The notes under the pieces: generated by a model
Told to the model about the DNA's origin: nothing
The model's input: only the letters and a program-made list of their open reading frames with translations
The model's database searches: none
Program-made: the position numbers and the translations under genes
NCBI RefSeq assembly: GCF_914767665.1
Contig: NC_059504.1
Coordinates: 8,062,501-8,126,500, forward strand
Length of the DNA: 64,000 nucleotides
Reading direction: 5' to 3'
From: Harmonia axyridis
Lineage: Eukaryota; Arthropoda; Insecta; Coleoptera; Coccinellidae
Shown here: in pieces, positions 47,755-58,791 of the stretch
Position numbering within the stretch: position 1 is the first letter of the stretch
Layout: each line of letters starts with the position of its first letter

Positions 47755-48156
47755 AATAGTTATTTATAATACAAGTGCAGAAGGCATTGATATTCTTCCA
47801 CGAGTTCAAAATTCAAAAACGAGCCACGAAGTGGCGAGTTTTGGAATGAACGAGTGGTAGAATGAGCCTTCTGTACGAGTTTTATACATTATTTTCTCTA
47901 ATTCATTGCATTTTCATCGAAATTAATGAGATATTTCCATAAATATAATTTAGTGATTTTTGCATTGAAAAATGTTGGTTGGCAGAACTGATTTCTTTAA
48001 GGCAAATTGATGAATTGACAGATAAAGCCGTGGCGGAAAGTTCGGAGTACCAACGTAGAATAATAAAATATAACCATGAAAACTGTGCGTTTCTGATATA
48101 TTCTCGCATTCTACAAGATGTGGAAGAATGAACGGAATAACCACAGAATTAGAGAA
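47755..48156 (+). mobile_element. Unclassified element Y, copy 2
   Basis: Same structure as 7493-7905: left hairpin (GTGCAGAAGGC, GCCACGAAGTGGC, GCCTTCTGTAC) and downstream frame AELISLRQIDELTDKAV ending LQDVEE then stop. It is flanked by AGAA on both sides. A dozen or so differences from copy 1 include amino-acid changes, so the frame is not clearly under selection. Confidence 0.6.
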
Positions 48157-48270
48157 AGAATATTCACTGTTTTGGGATCGAAGAATGATGAAACATGTTC
48201 AAGGTGCTTTACTAGCGTACTTTGCTACTCTCGCAAACAAATATGCATCTTCATCTTTATGCCCAAAATA

Positions 48271-49712
48271 CATAGAGGTACAATTTTGCTTCTGTCGTTT
48301 TTTTTTTCCGGAATTCGAGGCTTTATTGTAGAAAATTGATTATAAAGGGTGTTTTTTTTAGAGCTATAGAACTTTAAATTGCAATAAAACAACGATGGAT
48401 TATTCGATTGATTTTATTTATCCGCAAGATAAACTTGTGGCATTACATTTTAAATATGATTTCTGGCATATGACCGCCACAGCTGGCTCGGATGTAGTCC
48501 AATCTGGACGTCCAATTTTAGATGACTTTTTCCAACATTTGTGGCCGTATATCGGCAATAACACGGCGAATGTTGTCTTCCAAATGGTCAAGGGTTTGTG
48601 GCTTATCTGCATAGATCAATGATTTCACATAGCCCCACAGAAAGTAGTCTAGCGGTGTTAAATCAATAGATCTTGGAGGCCAATTCACAGGTCCAAAATG
48701 TGAAATTAGGCGGTCACCAAATGTGTCTTTCAATAAATCGATTGTGGCACGAGCTGTGTGATATGTTGCGCCGTCTTGTTGGAACCACAGCTCATGAACA
48801 TCATGGTTGTTCAATTCAGGAATGAAAAAATTAATAATCATGGCTCTATACCGATCACCATTAACTGTAACGTTCTGGCCATCATCGTTTTTGAAGAAGT
48901 ACGGACCAATGATTCCACCAGCCCATAAAGCGCAACCACCAGACAGTCAGTTTTTCTGGATGTAACGGTGTTTCGATATACACTTGAGGATTAGCTTCAC
49001 TCCAAATGCGGCAGTTTTGTTTGTTGACGTTATAAAGTTATATACCTCGAAAAAAAAAACACCCGTTATATTTATGATTCAAAGTATTTTTCATAGCTGG
49101 CCACTGCTTTCTCCCATCTTTCTTGCAGCGTTCGACTCCCGCGTTGAAAAAACAGGTAATTTTTTGAAGTGATCCACGAATCGATCCTATTTTTTTATTC
49201 TTCCGTAAGACCGAATGTGCTGGCCAGCCATTAGCCAGACCGTGTGCCATTGATCGAAACAAGTGATAGCCCGAGGGATACATACGAGTCTTAATCAAGT
49301 AATGCCTCTAATTCCGCATCTTCGAAAACCTTCTCTCTTCCACCACCATGCTGGTCTTCGACGTCAAAAACACCGTTCTTGAAGCGTTGAAACCACTCTC
49401 GGCACTTTCTCTCACTAATAGCGGCCTCACCATAGATAAATGAGAGCATTCAATGAGCCTCAGCCGCAGATTTCTTCATCTTAAAGCTGAAAATTGAAAA
49501 CTCCCGCAAATGATCAGAATTTGGTTCGTAAGCTGACATGTTTAATTGAGAATAACTTCATGATGCAAACACAAATCGACTAAAATTTCGATGGATTTAT
49601 GTTTACAAATACCTAAGCTTATTGTATGACATTTACGATATCTTCATTATACTACCACTTACCGCTACAGCCATCTATTGCAAAACGGCGGAAGCAAAGT
49701 TGTACACCAATA
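48271..49712 (-). mobile_element. Mariner copy 2, internally deleted and split by DD41D copy E
   Basis: One end (CATAGAGGTACAATTTTGCTTC, 48271) and about 75 bp matching the mariner 3' end precede the insert. The rest follows it, ending with TTGTACACCAATA at 49712. TA flanks are at 48269-48270 and 49713-49714. The transposase on the minus strand keeps the N-terminus and the C-terminal region (MAHGLANGWPAHS); the catalytic core is deleted around 49285-49320. Continuity across the DD41D insert is exact at a TA/TATA. Confidence 0.85.
48345..49066 (-). mobile_element. Mariner-related DD41D element, copy E, nested in mariner copy 2
   Basis: Reading minus, ACGGGTGTTTTTTTTTTCGAGG is the 5' end at 49066 and the 3' end AAGGGTGTTTTTTTTAGAGC is at 48345; TATA borders both sides. 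Transposase remnant 48443-49030: almost all of the N-terminal region is gone, the deletion joining the 5' end directly to NVNKQNC. The QQDGATYHTA and LTPLDYFLWG blocks remain. It is the shortest copy (722 bp). Confidence 0.85.
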
Positions 49713-51369
49713 TATGCCATTTTACGAGTTTGTTTACAATTGAAATGAAGAGTGGAAATTGACAAATATGGTTTATTGATAGTATTGATGAAAAAAACGA
49801 AAAGAGTGAAGTCAATCCATTTTCATCATTCAATTTCAATCATTTGGACATCCTCAAGGAATTTTTATGAAGAGAGTTGCTTTATTGATCGGCGGTGCTT
49901 GTAGAGCTTATGAGAGTTGATCAAAATGGCTACAGACGTCGACGTGATTTTGAAAAACAAGATGATTCCAGACACAAAAGTCACAGGAAAAGTTATTTTC
50001 GAGACATTATCTCTGAAAAACTCTCATACAAAATAAGAAGTTAACCTAAATAGAAACATAGGAGATAACTATAAATTCAAATTTTGTGTTGTGTCCTTCC
50101 AAGTTTGAGAAAGTAAAAGCAAGAATCTTCATGTTCGAGAACTCGGGTCATCAAAATTTGAAACAGAAAACGTTCCAAGAATTTGTTGTCGAAACCCGAA
50201 AGTAACAATACCCCTTTTACCTCAAATTCCTCCAACCAAGAGAGATCAGAGATGCTGACTATCTAGAAAACGTTTATAGCGATATTACTCCGGTCGATAT
50301 TTCATATCACGAGACAAGTTAACCAATATTATGTTATCTTATATAAAAATCACGATACGATATGCTCTGTGATCAAAACCATGCAAGGAGGCCCGACATC
50401 CATGGGCCTCCTCTCCAGCAAGGAACAAGAAGGAGTTGATTGTCGTGTCCTCGGGCGCGGACCGTCTGCAAACTAATAGGCACCTTCGGACGCGCTTGGA
50501 CAGACGGACCGACGGACGGCAGCGCAGGCACCCGTATCCTTGCTGCCTGAGGGCTGTTGGAGCTATTCCAAGACTGGTACTTCGGATATTACATGAAATC
50601 ATGGGTGTTCATGTAAGATCTTCGATCGGCAGTCCCGATGATTAGGCACTTACTGCTTCGGTCCATATCACCCGAATATTGTTTCGGTAGGATGGACGGA
50701 GGCATTGTTTCAATCGTAAAATTTTAGTACCTATACGTAATTTTGGCTGGATATAGCCGAAAACTGCCACTATCTGTAGAGATCCCCAGTTCATCTTAAC
50801 CGTTGCGTTTACTTCTACCGAAATTATTTGGTTTTTTTATGTTCCTAAAACTCGAATAATATTCACCTACTTAACTGAAAGACTGGCTTATTCTAATTCT
50901 ATTTTTATTTATCTAATTGACTCATTAAGTCATTGACCTATTCGAAAAGATAGTGGAAGTATTATGATCACTTTTGGAGGGTTGAAAAACATTTTTCCAA
51001 CAACTGCTATGAAAAGTAGCGTATATTCTTCATAGCTTACTTAATTTCAAAACTATGTATTGCTCATACTGTGGGAAATATTATTTCTCACGGCACTTTG
51101 CCCATACCTCGCTTGGTAGACCAATGAATTTGGGCTTCTGAGTCGTTTCTATGGAAACGCAATAAATTAGTACATACTGTCAACGAAGGCCATTTTGATT
51201 TGAATCAAGCACAATATACTATTAATATCCGATTCTAGAACTTCCACTCGCAAAATGCATTACAGATCATCCTGAAAAACACTGGTTTGTCTCTGTTTAT
51301 CAATATGTCAGCATGTCCTTTAAACTGCCTTAACTTCTAATACTTCACTCAATAAGCTCCGGGCCTAAG
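49713..51369. other. Non-coding stretch with a GC-rich patch
   Basis: No gene. The segment 50330-50700 is strongly GC-richer than anything nearby except the vvl region. It contains the short hairpin GGAGGCCCGACATCCATGGGCCTCC (stem GGAGGCCC) at 50379-50413 in two parts, and a GGACGGACCGACGGACGG-like tract. Frames occur on both strands but show no domain. It could be a regulatory island, a non-coding RNA exon or a transposon scrap. Confidence 0.3.
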
Positions 51370-51720
51370 CAGTTAAACCACTTTTTTTTTTTTAATTTGA
51401 TTCTACTTGTCAACATAGTAACCTTCAGGAGTGATGCACTTCAACGATCCTCTAACATGTCAATACCTCTTATGTTGTAGAATTCATCTTTGCATTTCGA
51501 TGTAGGCTTCAACTTCGGCAATATCTTCTTCATTAGAGCCATTAATGCTGAAAGACAGTTATCTATGAGGGCTAAATCTGGTAAATAAGTTGGGTGTTCA
51601 AGCATTTGGAAGCACAATTCGTTTGATTTCTTCGTGGTCTTGTTGGAAGATAATTTTTTCTTTGGTATTTGAGGACGCACAAGCGCAATGCGCTAAGATG
51701 AGTTTCCGGTCGTCAATGAT
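51370..51720 (-). pseudogene. Degenerate mariner/Tc1-type transposase C-terminus
   Basis: Read minus across several frames: FQQD near 51655 (second catalytic Asp block), then LEHPTYLPDLALIDN (counterpart of the PPYSPDLAPSDY block), then EDIAEVEAYIEM, and CITPEGYYVDK near 51430 (the usual end of transposases of this group). Many indels. It is different in sequence from the other mariners in this window. Confidence 0.55.
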
Positions 51721-51959
51721 GATATCCAGTATAATGTGATATTTTAATTGTACACCATGTAATTGGAGCAGAATTTGATTTCAATTTCTGTCCTCAATCG
51801 ATCAGTTAACGTTATGTAATATTCACTGTTGTTGGTTTTACCTTTGTCTGGACAGCCAATAAACGAGAACCCATCCACATTCCCAAATACGGATTCCATA
51901 ATCTTCATCTGAATACACCAGCAGAACGAGACAAAGAGATAGAGTAGGGTAAAATATCA
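51721..51959. other. Short non-coding gap
   Basis: Nothing recognised. Confidence 0.4.
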
Positions 51960-52445
51960 CAATGGGGATATACAATTTCGAGAGAGTCGCAGCCTTTCAG
52001 TATTTAGAAGCCACGATTACTCAGGACAACTTTACTTGACTGAGAAAAGTGGAAGGAGAAGAGTGGAAACAAGTGTCTCTACTCACTGAGCCCAGTACTG
52101 GCGTCAACCCAGTAACACAGCAATATAGGATAATAACCAATCAGGAACTATCGGAATTGTACAAAGACCCAGATATTGTGAAGGAGATAAACTCAAAGAG
52201 ACTGCAATAGGCAGGCCATGTGCAAAGACAACCCAACACATGGATGGTTCAATTGGCGTGGAAATAGATACCAACTGGATTAAGACCTTTGGGGTGCCCT
52301 AGAATGAGGTGGCGTGACAACATCAAAGCAGACCAAAGGGCTGTGGAAATGGAACAAGACCTAGCATTAATGAAGGATCGGCAGAAGTGGAGCGAAAAGA
52401 AGAGTCGGCCAAGACTCACCCGGGTTGTAGAGTCATGGAGGAAGT
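51960..52445 (+). pseudogene. C-terminal remnant of a non-LTR retrotransposon reverse transcriptase
   Basis: Plus-strand translation gives AAFQYLEATITQDN (counterpart of the FKYLGS-T-T-DN block after the RT fingers/palm). A deletion follows, then YRIITNQELSELYKDPDIVK and AGHVQRQPNTWMVQLAWK, then RPLGCPRMRWRDNIKADQRA and DRQKWSEKK. This order (R-ITN-EL-ELY, L-WAGHV-R, GRPR-RW-D) is the conserved tail of many LINE polyproteins. TAG at 52208-52210 and TAG at 52267-52269 break it. The clade was not determined. Confidence 0.75.
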
Positions 52446-52849
52446 AAGTAAGTAATAATCTTGCCTGATGTTTGAGGTTTTGTTCACTTTGGTCGGCTAT
52501 GACCGATGCTTTCCCCTCAGCTGACGTTCTCTTTAACTCATCGGGAGTGAAGCAATAAATCTACTTTTCATCCACTGTCACATATCGACTGAAAAAGTTC
52601 TGTTTGAACAAATAGTATTTGGAATCAACGAAGCGTTGTTGGTTTAGATCAGCTCTGAGCAAGCAAACTCAACTCTATGCTGCGAAATATTGATACGCAT
52701 CATTTGAAGCTTGGTACTAAGGAGAGAAAAACTGAAATTACATTGCTGGTGCCATCTGTGCATGAGGTCCAGCATGCACCCAGCATGAGGTTAATATTAT
52801 TTCACTGAATCGGGGTCGTTACAGTTCTGTAAGCCTTCCGGGAACAGCG
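52446..52849. other. Non-coding gap between LINE fragments
   Basis: No domain recognised; probably decayed retrotransposon DNA. Confidence 0.3.
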
Positions 52850-53260
52850 ACCTATTGATCTTTTAGTCAACCCTGCCTATTAATAGAAACCTAGGGAGGC
52901 CATCGATGCTGTTAACGGAACCGACGATATCCTTAAGAGCCTTGGCTATTACTTCCTGAGAACTGACTTTCCCATGTGTGTGATTCTTAGGCCAGTCAGC
53001 CCCAGGAATTTGCAGGCTATGTGTTTGGCTGTTTCTACCTTCTTTCCACAGAGCCTGCAGATCTCATCTGCTGGCTCACCCATGCATTACAGCAGGTATT
53101 TGCACCGACAGTGTGCTGTCAGCAGTCCCACCATTACCCGAAGCTCAGCTCATGGTAGCTTCAAGAGCTTCTTTATATTGGTCGATGAAAGCACCACAAA
53201 TTTCTTTGCCTGAGCAAGACCAGGAGGCATTTCTTTTGTCCCACTCTGGGACGTGTTATT
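52850..53260 (-). pseudogene. Tail of a second non-LTR retrotransposon polyprotein (post-RNase H zinc-knuckle region)
   Basis: Minus-strand translation reads VVLSSTNIKKLLKLP, stop, AELRVMVGLLTAHCRCKYLL, stop, CMGEPADEICRLCGKKVETA and KHIACKFLGLTGLR. The pattern (LTGHCxL...H...ICRxCxxxxETxxHxxxxC..L..LR) is typical of the C-terminal region behind the RNase H domain of jockey/R1/I-type LINE polymerases. TGA in the LP/AEL join and TAA before CMGEP inactivate it. It lies on the opposite strand to the RT tail at 51960-52445, so it is a separate insertion. Confidence 0.75.
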
Positions 53261-54031
53261 TAGCGTTCTACCAGTTCAATCTTTATGAAATTTGACAGGG
53301 AGATTTGACTACGGATGTTAGAGGTTCAATAGAAATTTATCTGCTTTGATTATACAGTATGCATAAATCTCTTGAGAGGTGATACAGTTACAATACAACT
53401 CTTAAGGAGCCACACTTATTATCAGAGTTTTCTCCTTAAGCGATTCTAAATCTTTACAAACTTCATTCACCATTAAATACCAGTCAATTATCAAGATCAA
53501 AGGGTCACCCAAGCATCGAACAATGGTGCCTCTAGCCTCTACGATTCATTCAGAAGCTACGCAACGAACGAATCGAATCGAAACTAAACGTCGATGCAAA
53601 TGTACCTCCTGTAATTTCATCGGATACATTAATCAAATCATCACCGATCGCGATCTACGGTCAGATAAACGAGGAAACGGCCATCGGCCAGACGAATTTT
53701 AAGTGAACAAATAGTGTCCATCTGGTACAATTTAAATTGCTAATAATTGTAGCTGCCCGCTACGATTTACATTTGGTTTCTGACGAAAGGCGATAAATCG
53801 ATGGACGGTTTGGTGGGTCGGAGTTTTTACATATCCTAGTGTGATTTACATCTTTTATGGATGTGGGTGTTTTATACATTAGATGAAGTATTCATGAGTT
53901 TAAGTCGACGCGAGCTGTAGTGATGGATTGTGGTCTGAACTGGGAATATTTCTCGAGTCTCAGTCATCGATTCGACCAATAAATTATAAGTGAAAAAGAG
54001 TGTTTTGTTTTACATCTGACGATTCAGTGTA
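53261..54031. other. Repeat-free stretch, candidate regulatory DNA
   Basis: The segment 53470-53880 is evenly less AT-rich and carries no repeat or frame. It includes GATCAAAGGGTCACC (Tcf/nuclear receptor-like), ATCACCGATCGCGATCTACG and GGCCATCGGCCAGACG. It is a candidate conserved enhancer about 29 kb upstream of vvl. Confidence 0.3.
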
Positions 54032-54816
54032 TAGGGATTCATCAAGCCAAGTATCTTGACATTCTAACCAACTACTTGTCTTGAAAATTAAGCTCGTGAT
54101 AAATTACAGACTTGAGCTTGACTTGACTTGATTTTAGATATTTATTGCTTGACTTGATGTCAAGCTACTTGATATTACTTGAGCTTGATATGCACGCGTC
54201 GCACGGTATATATTTCTGCAATCTCGTGTGCGCTTAGACTAAATAAGGGAATTCATCGAGCGCCGAGAGACTGAAGCATTCGCCAGTGTGACTTTATCAA
54301 TAGTTTTCTCACATTTATATGAAATCTATTGGTATATTTTGGTAGTTTCAGAAATATCTTTCCAAACTTGGCCAAAATGTTCAAGGATTTTTTATCAGCT
54401 CCAGCATCTTCAGCTTCTGTTGAAAGACAATTTTCCAAAGCTGCTCTTACAGTTACTAAAACCCGCAATAGATTAGGCGACAAATCTATAAGATGCCTCA
54501 TGTGTTTTAGATCCTGGATGGAAAATTATGAAATCAAACAAAGCCTGGATGTTCCTCAATGTTAAGAAACTTTATTTTTCATTTTGTTATGATTTATAAT
54601 GATTTAATAATTTAATTTATGTTTCAAAAAGTTCAATAATTGAAAGTGTTTGTCACAAGGTTCCTTTTCATTTCATCATTCTTCCATTGATGGGACACTA
54701 CACAATAAAACTGCTAAAATCAAGTAGCTTGATATGATTCAAGTACTTGATAAATGCTTGACTTGAGATTGAAAAAAACTACTACTTGAATTGAGCTTGA
54801 CTTGAAATCAAGTCAA
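54032..54816 (+). mobile_element. hAT element copy 4
   Basis: The left end TAGGGATTCATCAAGCCAAG is intact; the right end stops short at CTTGAAATCAAGTCAA, lacking the terminal TAGGGATTCA inverse. The CAAGTCAAG-type subterminal repeats and hAT C-terminal coding block match copy 1 in opposite orientation. Confidence 0.8.
54329..54565 (+). pseudogene. hAT transposase C-terminal dimerisation domain remnant (copy 4)
   Basis: A 78-codon frame ends at TAA 54563-54565: NIFPNLAKMFKDFLSAPASS, then SVERQFSKAALTVTKTRNRL and GDKSIRCLMCFRSWMENYEI. It aligns without gaps to the 768-1004 frame with about 80 percent identity. Only the dimerisation block remains; the catalytic core is absent. Open-frame survival in both copies may only reflect youth or cis-required sequence. 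Confidence 0.8.
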
Positions 54817-55167
54817 ATTTTAATAAGCATACATATTATAAAAACAATGAGGAAAGCATTGACGTAAAGTCATAAGCTTTTGCACTTTTTGCCCCCTTGG
54901 AGACCACAGAGCCGGACAGAGCTATATGTGGACTCCAATGACGCAATTGAGCCATGAATATATCGAGCACTCAAAAAATCCTATCTTCACGTCAGTATCT
55001 TTCTTCGATATCTTGCTTGAATTTTATATTTTTCCAATGACGATTTAAACACGAAAATATTGAGTAATTTTGCTATACACTGTGTCCGTTAAGAATGCAG
55101 CAAATTCATTTTTAGCTCTACAGACCATTTTAAGAAATAATCCTGAAGCACGTCGATTTTTTTTATT
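54817..55167. repeat. Short stretch with the dispersed tail motif
   Basis: CTTGGAGACCACAGAGCC and the following palindromic pair around 54898-54935 belong to the motif seen at 15981, 47451 and 61728. Otherwise featureless. Confidence 0.35.
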
Positions 55168-55904
55168 TTTTTTACCGTATTTTAAAATAATAATTTAATA
55201 TACAGGGTGAATAACTTCCGAGTAATGACGTCACCGTCATTTTTTTCAAATGGAACACTCTCATTTTGTCTCAATTTTCCGATTACTCTAGCTGAGCTGA
55301 TTCCAAAAATCACATGTTGATTCCAATTGGACGGAGTGGACAAAAATACAATTGTTTTGTGTGTGCTCATAAAGTAACGCGTAATATTCATTATTAGTTA
55401 AATTAACAATATTATCAAAAATACTTATTGTCTAGCGGCAATTGGTTTTAATGTAACACCCTGTAGTTTGTTACATTTTTAGATCAATCAAAATGAGCTG
55501 TTTCCAAACATGTTTGGTACTTGTGGTCTAGCAGACAGAATATGAATGGAATTATTCCTTATTTTTATACATTTTTTTTAATCTAAAAATGTAACAAACT
55601 ACAGGATGTTACATTCAAACCGATTGCCGCTAGACATTAAGTATTTTTGATAATATTGTTAATTTAACTAATAAAGAATGTTACACGTTACTTTATATGA
55701 GCACACACAAAACTATTGTATTTTTCCCACCCTGTACCAATTGAAATCAATATGTGATACATTTTTGGAATCAGCTCAGCTAGAGCAATCGGAAAATTGA
55801 GACAAAATGGGAGAGTTCCATTAAAAAAAAATGACGGTGACGTCATTACTCGAAAGTAATTCCCCTGTATATTAGATTATTATTCTAAAATAAGGTAAAA
55901 AAAA
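55168..55904. mobile_element. Foldback element F3 with arms of about 310 bp
   Basis: The left arm starts TTTTTTTACCGTATTTTAAAAT and the right arm ends ATTCTAAAATAAGGTAAAAAAA. Inside these, TATACAGGGTGAATAACTTC pairs with GAAAGTAATTCCCCTGTATA. The pairing continues through GACGTCACCGTCAT, CAATTTTCCGATT, GCTCAGCT and TTAATATTATC-like blocks to the inner pair ACACCCTGTAGTTTGTTACA / TGTAACAAACTACAGGATGT. The inner ACACCCTGT sites suggest two nested foldbacks. No coding content. Confidence 0.75.
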
Positions 55905-57591
55905 GTGTATACTTTTCAATATTCTTACATTTCGCACCAGGCTTGAAATTGTCATTCCAAATGCTAATTTTTAATTGAATCTTTTGAATCTATATGTTTA
56001 AAATTAACAGGAAAACAAAGTTTCGAACGATGTTATTTACGGAACCCCTAGTCAGATTTTGATAAGGCATCTGGCAGAACATACCGGTAGAATGGACAGT
56101 ATTGATTTTGAGGATGAATTAGTCACAGTGGTACCTACTTTTACTCGAATTATAAATATTTCGAATTAGGTAGTAACGTTGTAGAAACTATAGGCTCATC
56201 AACAGAATCTCTAATTGCGTTTAACGCCGTTTTGACATCAATGTTTACAAAATCTTTCTCTCGTAGTGGTCGACATCGACAGAATATGAAAAAACTGGGG
56301 AAACCTAATTATTAAATATTCTTCATTTTTACCTACCCAATAATTCAATTTCTCTCAAAGTACCTATTATTCAAGAGTGACAAAAAAAGACTCGATAACT
56401 CAACGTAGTACGACATGCTAATAAACAGCTACCGTATACGTTCAAATGAACGATATGGCCAACAGGAAAAAAAAATAACTCAAAAACTCCTCAGGCTCTA
56501 ATGTAATTCTAATTGAAAGTGAGACATTTTAGTAATTTATACGATTTCAATGCCTCCGATATGCAATTAACTGGCAAGATCTGTTCCTTTCGTTATTTAT
56601 CGGTTTGTGTGCGGCTCCTGCGTGCCAAGCGAAACGCATAATTAATAAATAATATGTTGCATGATTTAATAGTTATAAATAAATCGCAACGGTTTGCAAC
56701 AGATTATAATCGCTACATAATTCAGATCGGGCATTTGTTATTGTATGTATCTCTGTGGTGGAATGTGAAATCAAATTCTCGCTGACATTTATTGGAGGTT
56801 CAATTATGTAATTGGAGTTTTTGCACCGTTTTATCTGAATGTCGACAAATTCGCGTAAATATTTCAAATGATAAATTTCCGTTCGGTAGGACATATAGGT
56901 GACAGGAGCATTTATCTGCCAGTTTTTTCAACGTTATTCACCTATTGAGGATAATTCTTCAATAACTCAATGTAAAGCTGTGAATTTTCACATTAATCGA
57001 CTTAAAAAATGCCAACACGAAATAATATCATATATTCATGAGTTTTTAAAAGCAATAAATATTTTCACCTATTCAATCTTTTGAGATCAGACAACTGAAC
57101 CTAACCTATTAAAGATAATTCTTCAACAGTGAATTTTTACACTATTTTACAGAAAGAAATGTCACCTCGATGAAATTACTCACCCTATTCCTAACTTTTC
57201 AAAAGCCACAGATTTTTTTTATGTATTTAATCTCTTGAGATCAGACAATAGGCTATCAAATAATATAGCCCTATTTATTGATAAATTCAAAGATCGGTGA
57301 AAATGTAATCAAATGAAATAATTAATACAATGAAATACTGTAAAAAGTAAAACGATTTGATGAATTAAGAAAACAATCGTTTGTTTTGAAACTCGATTTC
57401 ATACATATCGCAATGTTGGATAAAATCTTGTTGCAGTGCAAATTACAACATGAAGTTTTTAAAGAAGAATGTGTAAATAAAGTATAATAATATCCATTAA
57501 TTCCTTTCATTATTTTATTGCAAATTCCATTTCCAATTCGCCCTTACCTCAAGTTCAAACTCAGTTGCACATTATATTTTCTTTATTTCAG
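55905..57591. other. Non-coding stretch with repeat Z and a candidate regulatory patch
   Basis: The segment 56020-56080 carries repeat Z (TTACGGAACCCCTAGTCAGA). The segment 56510-56890 is repeat-free, with clustered homeodomain/POU-like words (ATATGCAATTAACTGG, TTGCATGATTTAATAG, TTTATCGG), GAAACGCATAATTAATAAAT and balanced composition. It is a candidate enhancer about 31.5 kb upstream of vvl. The rest is AT-rich. Confidence 0.3.
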
Positions 57592-58690
57592 TATCGTAAT
57601 GTGTTCATTACAGTTCTGAAAACAGTGCTGTAACGAACTTATTACAGCATCGTTTTCAGTTATATTTTTCTTTTTGTAGTTGTCTATACTGACTTCCAAT
57701 CCAATCAAATTTCAACAAACGTCAATAATTGTCAATATAGGTTGGATATAGTGAAATGATTTACAACATTCTTCGCAATTTCTCTTAATTCTGGTGGTTT
57801 TAAATCGATATCGTCAGACATAATTCACGAATTTAATGCGTAATTGTAAGTTATTTCAAAATACGAAACGTACGATTCATAGTCAAATTCTGTAATCGGT
57901 AAATGTTCGTAACAGTCACACCAACTGCCAAGATACAACACAAAAGTCACTAGGATATACAGGGTGTTTCCTAAACATGCGGCAAAAATTCAGGGGGTTG
58001 TTCCTTGGACTATTCTAAGAATATTTTGTCCTTTGATGATTTTTGAAAAACCTCTTTGTTTCGAAGATACAGGGGGAACAACATTTTTCATATTTTTAAA
58101 ATTAATAATAGTTTAAATAAAAATGCGTACCGCACTGTGTTTACTAAGTAGGTACAATTTATTTTTAAATTTGTTTAACAACATTCCAATTACTAAAAAC
58201 GGCCAGTTTTTTGACTAAAAATTGCTAATACATCACAAAACGAATTCAAATGAAAACCGTGTTTAATCTGTATTCCTTTACCATCTGCACTTATCAATTT
58301 TTAGTCAAAAAACTGGCCGTTTTTAGTAATTGGAATGTTGTTGAACAAATTTAAAAATAAATTGTACCTACTTAGTAAACACAGTGCGGTACGCATTTTT
58401 ATTTAAACTATTATTAATTTTAAAAATATGGAAAATGTTGTTCGCCCTGTATCTTCGAAACAAAGAGGTTTTTCAAAAATCATCCAAGAACAAAACATGC
58501 TTAAAATAGTCCAAGGAACAACCCCCTGAATTTTTGCCGCATGTTTAGGAAACACCCTGTATAATCTGAATTTTTTCATTGAATTTCGACAATAATTCAC
58601 AAAACTTGACTGAAATAGAGAAAATATCGTCTAATACTAGTTGCAGAAGGCAATTCCAACACTCATGGCCATTCTGCAACTTGTTCTACA
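57592..58690 (+). repeat. Repeat W, copy 2, containing foldback F1
   Basis: The left part (57592-57958) and right part (58561-58690) together match 16545-17070. They are separated only by the foldback. The filled junctions read CACTAGGATAT before and TATAATCTGAATTTTTTCATTG after the insert, compared with CACTAGGATGTTTAATCTGA in the empty copy. Confidence 0.7.
57959..58560. mobile_element. Foldback element F1, copy 2
   Basis: The 602-bp ends and arms match 14926-15520, but the about 90-bp central loop is in reverse-complement orientation relative to the arms' window coordinates. This means the element inserted in the other direction or the loop flipped by arm recombination. Arms within this copy differ at only a few sites. 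Confidence 0.8.
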
Positions 58691-58791
58691 ATAAGCTATC
58701 ATTAGATTTTCTATCAATTTGAGATATGTAGATGAAAAAGCGTTCTTTGCATAATGAGAGGTGTTTTTCCATTTGATTCTCTAATTTTTAC

